Positions 1-12,300 of a stretch of DNA of 64,000 bases are shown piece after piece (the stretch's first letter is position 1; every line of letters starts with the position of its first letter). The notes under the pieces were generated by a model. That model did not search any database, was not told the DNA's origin, and saw nothing but the letters and a program-made list of their open reading frames with translations. This DNA is from Agrocybe praecox (Eukaryota > Basidiomycota > Agaricomycetes > Agaricales > Agrocybaceae). Where the stretch lies: the NCBI GenBank assembly GCA_964017145.1, contig OZ024844.1:868001-932000 (forward strand), read 5' to 3'. The position numbers and the translations under genes were made by a program.

Positions 1-740
1 AGCAGAACTAGGACGTGTTTTCGAAACAGGATGGGTTTGTGATTTTTGATTAGAATTAGGGGTGGAGGCCGGTTTGTTATGATTAGAACCTTCATTTGTT
101 AAATGTTGAGTAGGATAGGATGTTGAGGTGGATGTCGAGCCTAGTACGAATCTATAATTATTGGGATGGACCGCCGGATATGTAAACATATGGGTCGAGT
201 TTCGACGATCAAGAGAGCTGGTGTTGACCGTAGAACGAACCAAAATTTACCTACCTAGACCGTCATAAAAAAAAGTCCAGAAAATCAGAGGTAAAGTTTA
301 ATGGAAAGAAAGCAAAAATGTGACGCGCCATTTTGTTTGGTTGTGCTGGCAGTCGTCGGATCAGGGCACACTGTACAGTGATTGCTTAGTAATATTACAA
401 TTAAACCCTGAGGGTTATGCTTGTATTTGCGCCCAGTATGCAGTCAATGATTTTTTTGACAATATTGGGTACTGCAGTTAAGCGCCTAGTGAGGGATGTT
501 GGCAAATGAACAATGGACGCCAAGTGCGAAGCCATCACCGAAATCGGCGCAAAGTAGGCATACACCGGCTCTTTCGGACCGCGGAGGTTCCGCGGCGTGT
601 TCTCAACCGCATGGTCATCAATCATCCCCGGAATCATCAGACATCTGCAGTCACCATACGATGTCTAAGTATTCTGTTGGCAATATAATCTGACATTTGG
701 TTTTAGAAGAGAATTTAAAGGTACAAAAATCAACAACATA
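1..740. other. Intergenic, left edge
   Basis: No convincing coding region was seen. Short open frames near 400-690 overlap each other on both strands, show no splice-consistent extension and resemble no family I know. The stretch is presumably the 3' flank of the minus-strand gene that ends at 741. Confidence 0.4.
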
Positions 741-2461
741 TTACTCCGTTTGCACACATGCATGCGCATATCCCTCGTAAGACGCGTCCAAAATGGCCTG
801 CGCTCTTTCCCTCGAAGCCTGAATCATGCTCGCCAAAGTTTCTCTGACACGTTGAGCATCTTGGGAGGCCTTAACGAGCAATGGTTTCATCTGATGTGCT
901 TTGTTTCCACCGGTGGGTTGATCCTCTTCCATCGCCAATTGCACTTCCCTCGCGAGATCAAACATGCGGCGACGTCCGACTTCTGTCATGCGATGCAGCT
1001 CCGACATCTTTGAGAGAATTTCTTCCGGTATCTGTACTGGCTGTGATGTTGGTGTTGGCTTCGTGTTTAATGAGCGTTTATTTGCTGGAGTTGAAGGTCA
1101 ATAACCATACTCTATAGATGTTGTAAGAAAAGGAAGAATTGTTTGGGTCGCTCACCTGGATTGCCAAAGTAGAATCTAAGGAGATTGCTCACTGACCCAG
1201 CCATTCCGCGTTCATTTGCTGCTGACAAGAATCCTTTTAGTGCTTTCATGCTCGTCATGGCTTCCCAGCTCAAAGAGCGGATAGTAAGCTCCTTAAAAGG
1301 GGAGGACAGATCTTCTGCCACTTTTCTATTGGCCTTGGATTGTTCAAATGCGTCAAGCAGGGACGAAGAGTTGGCAATTGGAGTGTTTAACAACTCAACG
1401 TTGTTCTTTCGGTATAATTCCCAGTTACGGATATCTTGAAGGGTCTCCTTGATTGGAGTTAGCATTTCGATATTGATATCGCCTTCTTCTGGGAGGGACT
1501 TCGCCATGATAGCAAAGTCGTATGGTATCTCGCTTCCGTCCGAATTGAGCGAAAGAAGGCGATACTGCAAATCAAAGTTCAGAAACAACGCTATGAGATG
1601 ATACAATCACACATATCATGTCATCTATGTTTTGGCATATTCTCTGCCCAATCTCTGTTGGACCCGTAATCCACCAACCCTTGAAGTTTCTGTACCCATC
1701 CTCTCATCTGTATTTCACGACTGTTGTCGTACTCTCTGTATTCTTCAGCTTGTACCCCGATCGAAACTTCCGGTGGTCTGTAGAGAGCAGATAATCTCAT
1801 CTGATATAGGACGTCACTAAATAGACTATTCGGCAGTAAAGGAGCAAGCAATTATGATTACCTGTTCGTATGGACTGTACGCGGCTCCGTCTCCAGTGAT
1901 CCCATGCATTATCGGAGACTTGGACTCTTCTGACCAAGTAGGTGGAGGAGGATATATTATAGTAAGACACAGGGCAGGTGGATCCTCGATATCCTCCCCG
2001 TGTCCTCCTTTTTCTTCCGTAGAATTATCTGGCCTTATAGAGATATCAATGCGGCTTGGAAAAGCCTTCTTGCTGCCATCGAGAGGAGAGAAATGGAACT
2101 GCAGGACCCCTTTGAAGAAGCACTTTGCATGCATTCGGGACTTCTCTACGTCGTCGTCGTCTTCCCTTGGTATAAATCGATCCACCACATAAGTCAAGGG
2201 AAAAGTGACTAGATGATTTTCCCTTGCTATCTTCAGGATTTCATCCTGATCATATCATTAACATATAAACTGGCAGCCTATGAATCACTTCGTCATAATC
2301 ATACTCACCAGTTCTTCTCGCTTCTAAGAAAGAGTCGACTGCAGAGAGACTCCTCAGGAACGTTTCGAAGCACGAAGCGCAAGAAACTAGCCAAAGGTTT
2401 AAATCCAAACGCTCAATCGTCCACCGTGCGACGGTGTGAATCCTGTAGCCGAACTGGCATT
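741..2461 (-). CDS. Unidentified multi-exon gene
   Basis: I do not recognise the family. Several minus-strand exons join with consistent phases: about 2461-2309 (FGYRIHTVARW region), 2226-1862 (acidic DDDD and PPPP stretches), from 1800 down, 1564-1156, and 1084-741 with stop TAA. Introns 2308-2227, 1861-1801 and 1155-1085 have GT...AG ends and preserve frame. The join between the exon starting at 1800 and the one near 1564 is unresolved: the frame stops near 1621 without a clear GT donor, so one boundary is wrong or the gene is damaged. The first exon and start codon are not placed; a short ATG exon near 2625-2560 did not fit in phase. The C-terminal 110 residues are helical and charged, with no signal peptide or membrane span. 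Gene structure is moderately supported, function unknown. Confidence 0.5.
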
Positions 2462-3433
2462 GCTTAGTAATTCAGGCTAGCCAGGAGTAATGCCAAAGGT
2501 ATAATAAACACTAGAAAGAGGCTAGGGGTCAAACATACGCGAAGGAAAAATCAGAGGACGATTGTAGAGAGGTTCAAACCGTGTAGTAGGCGTCATCAAA
2601 TGATCAAGTCATTGGAATCCGGTAATGCCGGACGCCGGGAAAACGGACTTCGTCATCGCTGGGCCAAAATTGTCGGCAAGTTGAGTAAATCAATCCCCCT
2701 GGCCTCCGCCTTGGTCCTGCTACCAATTCCTCGCCTCAGCACACTGCAAAAATCTTCTGAAGCTCAAACTACTCTCTAAAGTTTAAGCGTAATCAAAGCA
2801 TCATCATGATGTTGGATTTTTTTGTGCTTGTCAACGTGACACAAGTCTTCTCATCTTCTGTGCCCGCCTTCAAAGAATAGTCCATCCGCAACGTACTACT
2901 CGGTCAAGATGCTTATCATGTCAAGATTGTTGTCAGAATTAATAGAAAAGAAAAAACCAGGGGGCGCATTTGAATTCAGCTGCCTACGGTTTACGCTTAC
3001 ACGCTTACGGCACCGACAAATCGGGGAGGAAATTGAAAGCGGAAACGACTCGAAGTCTCGAATTGTATCACATCACAAATATCACATACATAGATATGTA
3101 TAACATGGGGCTCCATGGTTAATGTAGTTTCGATTAATTCATATCCGAGCCATGTCAAGAAAAGGAACAATGGTAACCGGCCATTGTGTGCTATATTAAT
3201 TACAAGAAATTTAAGAAGGTCGAATTTCAAGGAGGTTGGATCGATTCCCATCCCGATCCCAGCCGCGTTTGTATGTAGCGTTTTGAGCGGTCTCGGGCAG
3301 CTGTAGAGCGTCTAGGCGAGGTGGGAAGAAATAAACCTCAATTAATGGTATGCAATACAATTGTACGTACACCGCACCGAAAGCGGTAGAACGTGAGAAT
3401 TAAGCTACAGTTGAGCGTTGAACGTTGAGCCCC
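2462..3433. other. Intergenic before the mariner-like element
   Basis: This holds the unplaced 5' end of the upstream gene (about 2560-2700) and AT-rich sequence. No further gene, repeat or RNA was recognised. Confidence 0.35.
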
Positions 3434-3435
3434 TA

Positions 3436-3471
3436 CTCGTGGGTAAAAAAAGTGATCACGGATTATGTAAT
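3436..3471 (+). repeat. Left terminal inverted repeat
   Basis: It begins CTCGTGGGTAAAAAAAGT directly after TA at 3434-3435 and is the reverse complement of 4014-4049 with one mismatch. Confidence 0.88.
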
Positions 3472-3655
3472 ATTTAACAATGTCTCAGTCGCATCGCATC
3501 TTGTTGATTCCCTGGTTTCTCCGAGGGTGTTTTGAAGGGGTTTTATGCATAAATTACAAAGGAGCATAGCAGAGTACATTTCCGGCATGTTATTGTCTCG
3601 TTCCATGCAAGAAAACAGACCAAGAAATGGTTTGAAGGCCATAATATTCCACTAG

Positions 3656-3892
3656 TTTATTCCACCCCGGCCTAATTCACCACATTTTTTACCTATTGAA
3701 CCTGTTTGGCACGAGCTAAAAACCATCATACGAGCAATTACACCTCAGCTTACCACTGTTGATGGCCTCAAAACAGCTGTTCATACTGCATGGGAGCAAC
3801 TAGACATAGATGATATTAACAAACATACTTACAGTATGCTAAACCGTGTGTCCGCTATTTCTCAAGCTAGGGAAGGACATACACCACATTAA
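3656..3892 (+). pseudogene. Tc1/mariner transposase C-terminal fragment
   Basis: The plus frame entering at about 3656 reads a run with LPIEPVWHELK, followed by a helical tail (TAWEQLDIDDINKH) and a REGHTPH ending with stop TAA at 3890. In Tc1/mariner transposases the last catalytic acid lies in a PDLNPIE-like motif followed by W..LK. Here PIEPVWHELK is kept, while the residues just before it are altered (NSPHFLPIEP). An in-frame stop at 3653 precedes the fragment and no upstream catalytic region is present, so it cannot encode an active enzyme. Confidence 0.8.
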
Positions 3893-4013
3893 TTTTAGAA
3901 TCTTACTATGTATAACTATGTCTACTCCTGTGTGAAATTGTGAAGAAATAGAGAAGGAACTGACTGTGATAAAAAGGATTGAAGAACGAGATAGCGAAGG
4001 GAATTATTGGCCG

Positions 4014-4049
4014 ATTACATAATCCGTGATTACTTTTTTTACCCACGAG
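4014..4049 (-). repeat. Right terminal inverted repeat
   Basis: Mirror of the left repeat, ending ...ACCCACGAG and followed by TA at 4050-4051. Confidence 0.88.
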
Positions 4050-4682
4050 TAGTCCTAATCGTTAGTGTTGGCATCGCCACGATTGTGGTTATCCACGTGG
4101 ATATTCAGACACCGCGAATGTGGGCATGGCTTTCCCAGGCTTTTTTTCTCCAATTGGTGGGTAGACAAATTGAACAAAAAAAATTGCATAGAGTCCGCAT
4201 TCCCATAGCTTTTTTGGAGAAAAACCCATAGGTATTATGCAGTCTACATATTTTAGGGTTAGTTTGGGGGATTAATGGCAATAAATGTATCATGCCGGAT
4301 ATTCTGATCATTTCCCCAAGGTTTTTGGGGGCTATATACAGCACACCTTCGTAGACCCATAACCCCTTTAAACCCATATCTTGGGACGTCCACCGAAGGC
4401 TATAAGTTATGTTAGGAGACGAGTAAGCATTTCCGTTATCATTGTCCTTACGCAATCATTAGCGAAGCAAAACATATCTATATTTATATCAGCTGTGTAA
4501 CCTGTCTAGGAACGAGATTGTTCAGGGCAGTACCAAGTACTGGAATACAACACTCGGAGAACTCGGAGATAACAACGTGGTATGTCTAGCCGCTGATGTG
4601 TGGCAATGTCCCTACTAGTCTTCTGTCAAAGCTTCCCGCTATGTACTAGGAGAAACAACGCGAGCAAAGGACGGTCTGCAAT

Positions 4683-5424
4683 TTAGCCTAAGGAATTAGT
4701 TTCAGTTTCGAACATTATTTCAAATTCGGCACGCTCAGCCAGCATTAGAAGAGGATATGACCCACAAAAAAAGATCCCGTACACGAAACACTGCGTAGTT
4801 CGGGAGAGGATGCGTTGCTCGACGTGCTCATGGAAGGAGGATCCAATGACGTGATGGGCCTCTGTGAATCCATTTGGTCGAGATTCTAAGATAAGGAAAG
4901 GTGTAATGATGACTTGCATAAGTACTCTAGCACGCAAAAAATACAGGTAATCATCATGCGTACTATATCATCTATCCCGCTGCTTAAATCTGGCTCGAAA
5001 TAAGCAAAGCCACGAAGATTCTGTGTTTTCTGCAACACCAACAGCGGGCCGTCAGAAGCTATATGGAGATATAAGAGAAAATAATAGAACATACGCCGAA
5101 CGCTGGGGGAGGCCTTGCGCTTGATGCTCTGGCATCCAGCTGCACTGCGTTCTTCGAAGAGCCAGATGGCCTGGATGGCCCAGGGCCTCTTCGGAGGTCT
5201 CCAGTGCCGTCAGGCGTCATTGCACTAGAAGAAAGAGGGTCCATCGTCTCTGCTGCCGACATAGAGGAATAAAGCGCCCGTATTTGAACAGAAGAAAGAC
5301 AACGAATAGTCCAAGTGGAAGAGCGACCACCGAGAAGGAAGAGAAAATCTGCGTTATCAAGGCGTCCAGGATGTCGTGCGCGCAGAGAGGCAGAGAAGGA
5401 AAGACACAGACAATGGGACGGCAA
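4683..5424 (-). CDS. Possible unidentified multi-exon gene
   Basis: Three minus-strand open segments could be exons of one gene: 5424 to about 5093 (Ser/Pro/Gly-rich, ending PPPAFG before a GTATGTTC donor), about 5060-4960 (GPLLVLQKTQNLRGFAYFEPD) and about 4925-4683 (ending TETNSLG). The middle segment looks protein-like, but splice sites on both sides are uncertain and no family was recognised. It could equally be a degenerate gene. Confidence 0.22.
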
Positions 5425-6695
5425 AATAAATCAACCTCAAATCCAAATATCCTTCGAAAATCAAATATGTCCTCGATTGACAGGTCTAACTCCCGTGTAT
5501 TTGGGTTTAGGCTCTTCCCAGTTCACGAAAGAAATACACAACCAAAATTTGGTTTCAGAATTGACTTCGGCATGCCCTCATTTCTCCGCCACCGTGCATC
5601 TGTATTGTTCTGTCATCTGAATGCATCAAGTGTTCCGGCTATATTTAACCTGAACAGCACGTACAGATAAACGGAGATTCGTAGGTTCTACTATCTGGTG
5701 ATGAGATGGAGACTTGACGACGAATTATTGATGTGCTCGTAGAAATTGCCTTAATAGAGAACAAGGGAGAAGCAAGCACGACCATGTGAGAATTTTGTGA
5801 ATATCCCTTGAGGTGAGAACGCCACGCAGCTCCAGAAGGAAGGTGTTTTGGAGTACAGGGATGAAGGCGTTGGGCATTCTAAGCATCTGCATCAGACTTG
5901 ATTACTCCACGATCAATAAAAGGTGCCCCGACGACGCTTGAAAGATGCTTTCAATTCGTTCGGGTAGAATAACAATGGGCGTCATGATTTTCCCATCACT
6001 CGTAATCACTGGATCTAGCCGAGTTCCCGTTACGCGTACGGTTCCTATATTTGCGACTGCTTCGGAAAAAAAACTTAATTTCCACATCTCAACTGAATCG
6101 ATATCGCCAGGTACATACCTCCGAACATCAACGAGACCTGCGCACGATGCACTTAAATTGCTATGTGAACTCTTTGTTCAGTACCCCATCAGCCCACGGA
6201 GCCACCGACCGGCACTTAGATGGTGACATGAGCTATGACGAGAAGCATCCATCTTCTTTAGTATCTGTGATGATTGGCTCGCAAGCAGTCGGTAATAGTC
6301 GGTGCTCAAGCTTTGATGCATGTATGCGGCCTCAAGGCCTCAAGATTAAAACCTATCAGTGTCTTAGACTTCCATATATTCCCTAGCCTTCTGGAACAGA
6401 CTTTGACATAATAATAAATAGCACTAATACTAAATAGTCACGATGTGCAGATACATTTTTTAAATTTCCAAGTCTGGCAAGAATTTCTACTATGACGAGA
6501 ATGTCCCAACGTTCCCCCCAAAAAATTGTGTTTATCAATGTTCCCCGAATATTCCTGCTGTCATGTTGAGTAGGACTCCAAAAGAAGTCTGCGCATCGAA
6601 TAATTAGTGAAAATGAATAATAAGATTCAAAGTTATATACTCTCATACCTTCGTGCGGCACGATGTGATTGAAGTCTTAGCACTTGGAAAGTGCA
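5425..6695. other. Intergenic
   Basis: Only short overlapping frames on both strands. Nothing recognisable. Confidence 0.35.
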
Positions 6696-7323
6696 TTAAC
6701 GTCCATCAGCTTGATATTGATTCGCTAGTCCGACACCACGCGGGGGAGAGTGAGACGCCTGACGCTGCATGGCGATGAGCATTTTCGCAGCATCTAGTAT
6801 CTCCGGGTTATCCGCATGAGGACTGAACGTCCGTGGTTCCCTGTGAATATCCATCGATTGTGGCCCGATTCCCCACAGAATTCCAGGAGGTGCGTATTCG
6901 GTGGTGGACGAAGGTGGCGATGGCTGGTAATCCGAATACGTAGGTCCATTCCCTTCTGCGCTCTCCATAGAATTGTGTATCGTGTACGGCTCGCGCCACC
7001 TTTGAAAAACCTCGTTCACTCTCCAAAATGCGCGATGATCTGAACCATGCATTGGTATGAGGTCCTTTATTCTGTAAATGAACGGATCGATAGGCAAGGA
7101 GCGATCGTTGGCAGTCTGTATGATATTGTCCTGTTCAGAAAGCAAATGAGTCAGAGAGAAAATGAATAGATCAATCCGAAGCTCAGTCAGTGCGTACCAT
7201 CACTCTTTTCATCGTATGAATGTGCTCTTGCCACTCCTTCTTATCTTCGGCCATCTCCAATAATCTCTGCCTAAAATTCGACATAATATAGTTGAACGAC
7301 TCCACGTCGTATCGAGGCTCCAT
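6696..7323 (-). CDS. Unidentified two-exon gene, 186 aa
   Basis: Exon 1 (7323-7198) starts with an ATG and encodes 42 residues rich in charge (MEPRYDVESFNYIMSNF, then a K/E-rich helix). A GT...AG intron (7197-7131) joins in phase 0 to exon 2 (7130-6696), which ends in a stop. The product is soluble with no signal peptide. The N-terminal third is predicted helical or coiled-coil, the middle has a DPFIYRIKDLIP segment, and the C-terminal half is proline-rich and probably disordered. I recognise no domain. Further upstream exons are possible. The gene model is plausible because the intron is canonical and both phases close. Confidence 0.5.
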
Positions 7324-10300
7324 TATTGCCCAGTATAGATCAAATAGATCAGAGGTAGCTACCGCGAGGTGTGATGGGTGCTCTAAGCGACTTGTACATA
7401 AACGGGGGAAAGAAATCGATTAGTACAATCGATTGTGTGTTTGAATCCATGACATCGTGTGACTGTGAAGTTGTGTGTGTGCTTAGTCAGAAGGTTACTG
7501 AGTGGATTCGTGATAGGGACCTCGGATCCGAAGTCGATAGGATACGGGGTGTTCATTGGTTTCGTATGAACATGAGCGCCTAAGAATGGTGTGGTAAAGA
7601 AAACCTTGTCGCCGAAACGGCAGGAGCGGACCGGCATCCGCTACTCGACGTTTGGTCTACTTGGGGAGCGATCATCGATGCAAGAACGAACGAGGAGAGG
7701 CTCCAGGTTGTCCAGGGTGATAGTTTGCGTCAGCGTTACACATATATTCCTTTCTTAGATTCTATCAGTGAAAAGAAATAAATACCCATGATAAGAGTTG
7801 CGTACGAAAAAATATTGGGATGTGTCGTTGGTACCGCTGCCCAGCCCACAGCGCACATTGTACAACGTAGGTCCCTCTTGTCCTGACAGTTGAAACATGC
7901 AATTTCTCATTCAACATAGGCCTGAGAGCGCAGCTTCTAGGATTAAGATCTCTTGTATGTCTTCGAGGCATATATGAGATTGTTGGCCTTGGGCCGACAT
8001 GGCACTTTCTACTAATAGGGTCATAATTAAAGTGCACACAGGGCTACTGAAGGACTCACTTTCAGTGAATGGATGATTGTTCTTGCCGTAGGGAACGTAG
8101 TGGTTCTAAGCGACGCGAATGGTTGGGTTCGTGGCAATGCTCAGCCTCAATGGAGCCTTGATCGTCCAGCGTGCCCATGTCGAAGGGCTCGATGCCTCTT
8201 TCAAGCGATAATTTATTTCTGTCTTCCTAGCCCATGGGATGCAAATCTTCGAATACTTCCGCGTCACTCTGCTCTCACATATGCATTGAGAAGCCGCTTG
8301 TTTGAACGCTCGTATCCAGCAGATGTTGGCTTTTGATCGACTTGACGTCGAAACAGACGGCAGTTCATCGTTCTGACGAACAATGGAAAGGTCATGGAAG
8401 AACCGTACCTCTTTGCGATGTCGATGGGGTATAAGTTGTCTCCGCTTTGGTAATAAAGGTGTGATTTTACCGCCTAGATACCGTAGATGGAGTATTTAGC
8501 GGGTTCAGATGAAAGTTTTACTGAACACTTCCGCTGAGCTGGAGTAAAGGAATAGAGACCATCGCTGGAATGTGTCGAAAAATATGTCCTTGGAAATGTC
8601 CAATCAATTCAAGCTGGATCTCCTTCGTCTTTATATATGACTGGCTGGGAATAATGAGCATGCAATGAATTTGGGGCAGATAGGATGGCATTCTGCGTAC
8701 GTTCTGTCCCCTCCCCCTTTCCCTCGTGTCATTCGTATACTGCAAGATTGGATGCATCTTGGGCCAAATTGTCGTCTGATGCGGAAGAAAATTCGGTTCG
8801 CGTATTGAGTCGGATATTGGTCCAATCCGAAACATTAATTGTGGTAAAACGAGAGAAGAATCCAGCGTTGAAAAATAAGTAGTCCAATCAAGTTCGCTGA
8901 ATAGTAAACCCTGGGCAGAAGGTATTAGACCGGTGACCGTTCTGTCTATGAGAAGGTATAACAAAAAGGTACATCGACTCGGCCCGGCGTTGACCGTGGC
9001 CGCTGATCGCCGCGTCTTGAGCGCTGAGCCGCCTGATATGGCGCTGATTGGCATGTATGTTTCTTCGCCTGCCGTTATTAAAGGTATAATAACGCGACAT
9101 ATGCTCTCTTAAGCTATTCACGAATTCTAGGGGTCAAACTTAATTTGAAAGAATACAAATTCGAATACAAATGAATCGTGATTTTGATTCTTGCACTGGT
9201 CTGAGGCATCTTGCCAAAGAAACTCTTGAAGTGCATATGAGGCCAGCGCATATTTCCCGCGGGAGCTCTGCATTTCAATCTATTCAAAAATATATGTACA
9301 TAGTAAGGTAGTTAATTTGCTAAACATACCTCATTATATGCCATAGTTTCTGAAAGTTGGGCTCGGATCGCCGTTTAACTCACCGTTTGAACTAATCACA
9401 GTATTTGGTAATTAACAATCATCGTTTTGTCATTTACGCGGATACTATCCATTGGATTGAGCTAAAATACTTATATTGCTGCGCATAGAAGCATGCGAAT
9501 GTATATTTTTGATTCTAAGGGAACAGATTACGAAAAGAGTGATGCATGATGGCCGATTCACCAAGTTCCGTAAGAGTGTTGAGCTACTCTGTCCAGTTAG
9601 ATCGTGAGTTCTTTTTTTGTCCATTCATGAAACATACATATGTATGTGTATTTCGGCTTCCCCATCAAACTCTCCATGAGATAAAGGTCTCGCATCAACT
9701 CCGCTGCAGCGGTCTTTAATAACTCTGTAATTTCGGCTCGTCTTTTTGGAGCTTTTCGAATGGAGCTGCTGTACTAATCTGCAGAGCTGGCTGCTGGGAA
9801 TGTATGCATCCAGGTGTCTCTAGATCTGGAGCCGGCTGCGGGGATCGAAGAAGTGTGTATCATTAGTACGCTTCGACCGCCGACACCACTAACCTTAGAA
9901 ATTTGGGACAAAGTCCCATGAATCTAACTTCTAGCCATACATACTAAGCTCTCTGAGAATGTACCACCGCTTTTGCTCGCCTCGTTATATCCGTTATGAA
10001 ATTATCATAAACACATGTCCAAAAGCGCTTGTGCTCGGAAATAGAGCACTTTCTAAATCTCTGTCCCAAACCAAGTTCCGCCCGTTTTATCCACTTTAAA
10101 CGTGAAATGAAAACATCAACAGGGAATCTCGTAGGTAACAGTTGATTTCGATGAATCCGTCAGTTTACTTGATTCCATTTATCATGGCGGACTCTAAAAC
10201 GCGGCGTTCCAAGTTTAGACGCCGACAATAGTTATTAGCTAGTAATATCTAATTATAATTGATATTCAGCGCTCAGCTTTCATTCATTGTACAGAGCCGC

Positions 10301-11239
10301 GCAGTTCGCCTTTGCGGTGCAGTACAAATTATCCGAATTTGTGCTTTTCTTTGCGTTTTGAGATTCACTTCGAAGGACTGAGCCTGCCCATTGCACATGG
10401 CTGTTTTGGCTCGTGACACACAGCACCTGATGTGACCCGACGCGCTAAGGGGCACCTGGTGCGATTGGGCCTTCCATTTGGAAGGTCGTGCATTGGAAAG
10501 GGGATTGTACATACATGGATTTATATCCTACATCGATGGACTAGTTCATCAATTAATATTCCCCACACAGATAAGGCTGACGTACTTACTACGCCTACAT
10601 GATTTTCCGTAACGTCGGCGTTAGCCGAACCACAAAACTCTTTCGATTGTGACACAGGTGTTATGTCCCCAGGACAGGTGCATAAGGTCGAACAATTGAT
10701 TATACTGATAGGTACTCTCGTAACATAAAGCGCGCTTGATTACAACATCGAGGTCCAATAGATATCCATTACAGCCATGCTTCCAGAGCTATGCTGCATT
10801 AGATGGATCTCAATCCAACGTTGACTACTGGAATCTGGATGCAACCGGAGGGTTTCTTGGTGGAATGAAAGAGTGCGGCCTGAATATCATTCGTGAAATA
10901 GATACCCGAAGCACGATAGGGAAAGCTCACGAGAAAAGAAAAGGTTTGACACGCGCGATACTATAGCCAAACCCTGTTGGTGTATAGTTGAAAGAATCGA
11001 GCCACGACTCAGAGCTCATGGGCTCTTATATGTCCCGTTGGACAGAAGTCTAAAGAGCAAGAATGAGTAACGAAAGCAGGTAGTGACAATGGCCAGAGCA
11101 CGACACGTACCTGTGTTTATTACTCGTGATGGGTGATTCAAAGTAAGTAAAACTTCGAGGATAATGGGTATTCTGGTACGGAAGAAAGACTCATTGAGAA
11201 TAATATACATATGAGAATACAGAAAAATCCTCACAATAA
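7324..11239. other. Gene-poor intergenic region
   Basis: No gene is supported. The longest frame (9054-8518, minus, 178 codons) has no family signature or splice-consistent neighbours and is probably chance. No repeat or RNA was recognised. Confidence 0.35.
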
Positions 11240-12300
11240 TTGTGAGGTCGCCAGAGAGCTCAGACAACGAAACATTTGGTACGTTGGTGGATGCGTTTGC
11301 AATTCCTGGGGATGCTGGCTCCTTGGGCATTCCAGCGCTTGACAATCAACGCAGTTCCTGTCTCTGTGGGACTGGAAACCCAAAATGTCGGTACCTCAAT
11401 ATAAGGAAGACGACAATGAGGAGAACAGGCACGACAAACGCCGAGCAGTCTGTGGGTGGGTTTGACTTGAAGTTTTCCAGGATTTCGGATGTCGGGGGGA
11501 CAAACGGAAAGGAAATATTGGTGTGACAATGGAGGGAAGAACGTGTTGCAGCTCTTATGCCCACACACCCCAAACAAAAAGAAGCTGAAAGATCAACTTC
11601 TCAGGCAACAATGTGGGTCGGGCTGGGTACAATTTGAGGGGTGAATAATTTCATGAAATGGGACACGTACCAAGTATCCATTTTTGTCTCGGGCAGTCCT
11701 GGTTCTCCCCGCCACATCCCCACGTTGTTCTGCCGATTTTGTAGGTTAGGGCCAGTTCCAGGCTATAATTGGCCCCGGTTGGCCAGAACGAAGGCATTTA
11801 ATTTGTTGGTTCTGCCTTGGTATTCACAGATAACTCAATGGGGAGCTTGAGAAAGGTGTTCAGGAAGTATAGCAGCAGGGATAAATTTACAAGCTTACCT
11901 GCTGTCAAAGAAAAAAAATACGCAGCGCGTTTGACGCCCCCATCATTTCTGAACTTGGATAACGGAGGGGATAACAGAGGGGCTAACATTGTTTTCCGTC
12001 CGCTCACGCGCTGGAAAATTAGCCTATTGACCATGCGAAACATAAAGTAGGCTGGGATAAGGCGGGAGTTTGGGGGGAACAATTGGACACTTCGCATCAG
12101 CCAATCTCGGAAATCGGTCCTTGTTTGGATTTACACACCACCCGACTTCTGGGATTGACGCGTTCATAAAACATGCTTGTTACTGCCTAATTTACGCATA
12201 CGCACCATAGCTATGTGGCGAGCACAGTTACAAAACCTGTGCGCGCCTACACTGCCACACTTCCCCGCCCCATCACGTTGACTCCCATGGTTGCGTGAGG
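11240..12300 (-). other. Degenerate membrane-protein-like locus, copy 1
   Basis: On the minus strand, 11573-11346 encodes a Pro-rich stretch, then one hydrophobic helix (AFVVPVLLIVVFLILRYR) followed by Arg-containing residues, the layout of a single-pass membrane protein. The DNA resembles the locus at 23.9-24.8 kb in the same order: an ATAGCTATGTGGCGA block, a TTGTTCTGCC...TATAATTG block, then a GCCCACA...CCAAACAAAAA block. No complete gene model could be closed, so this may be a real small gene with unresolved introns or an old pseudogene. Confidence 0.35.

Larger units (their letters stand above)
3436..4049. mobile_element. Decayed Tc1/mariner-type DNA transposon, 614 bp
   Basis: The ends are 36-bp inverted repeats (3436-3471 and 4014-4049) that differ at about one position. 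Each is flanked outside by TA (3434-3435 and 4050-4051), the target duplication of the Tc1/mariner superfamily. Between them is a plus-strand remnant of the transposase C-terminus. At 614 bp the element is far shorter than a full Tc1/mariner (usually 1.2-2 kb) and lacks the N-terminal DNA-binding and most of the DDE domain, so it is an internally deleted, non-autonomous copy. Near-identical ends and preserved TA repeats suggest a fairly young deletion derivative. Confidence 0.85.

Noticed and set aside
8518..9054. 178-codon minus-strand open frame
   Set aside because: No family signature, no splice-consistent neighbours and unremarkable composition; probably a chance frame.
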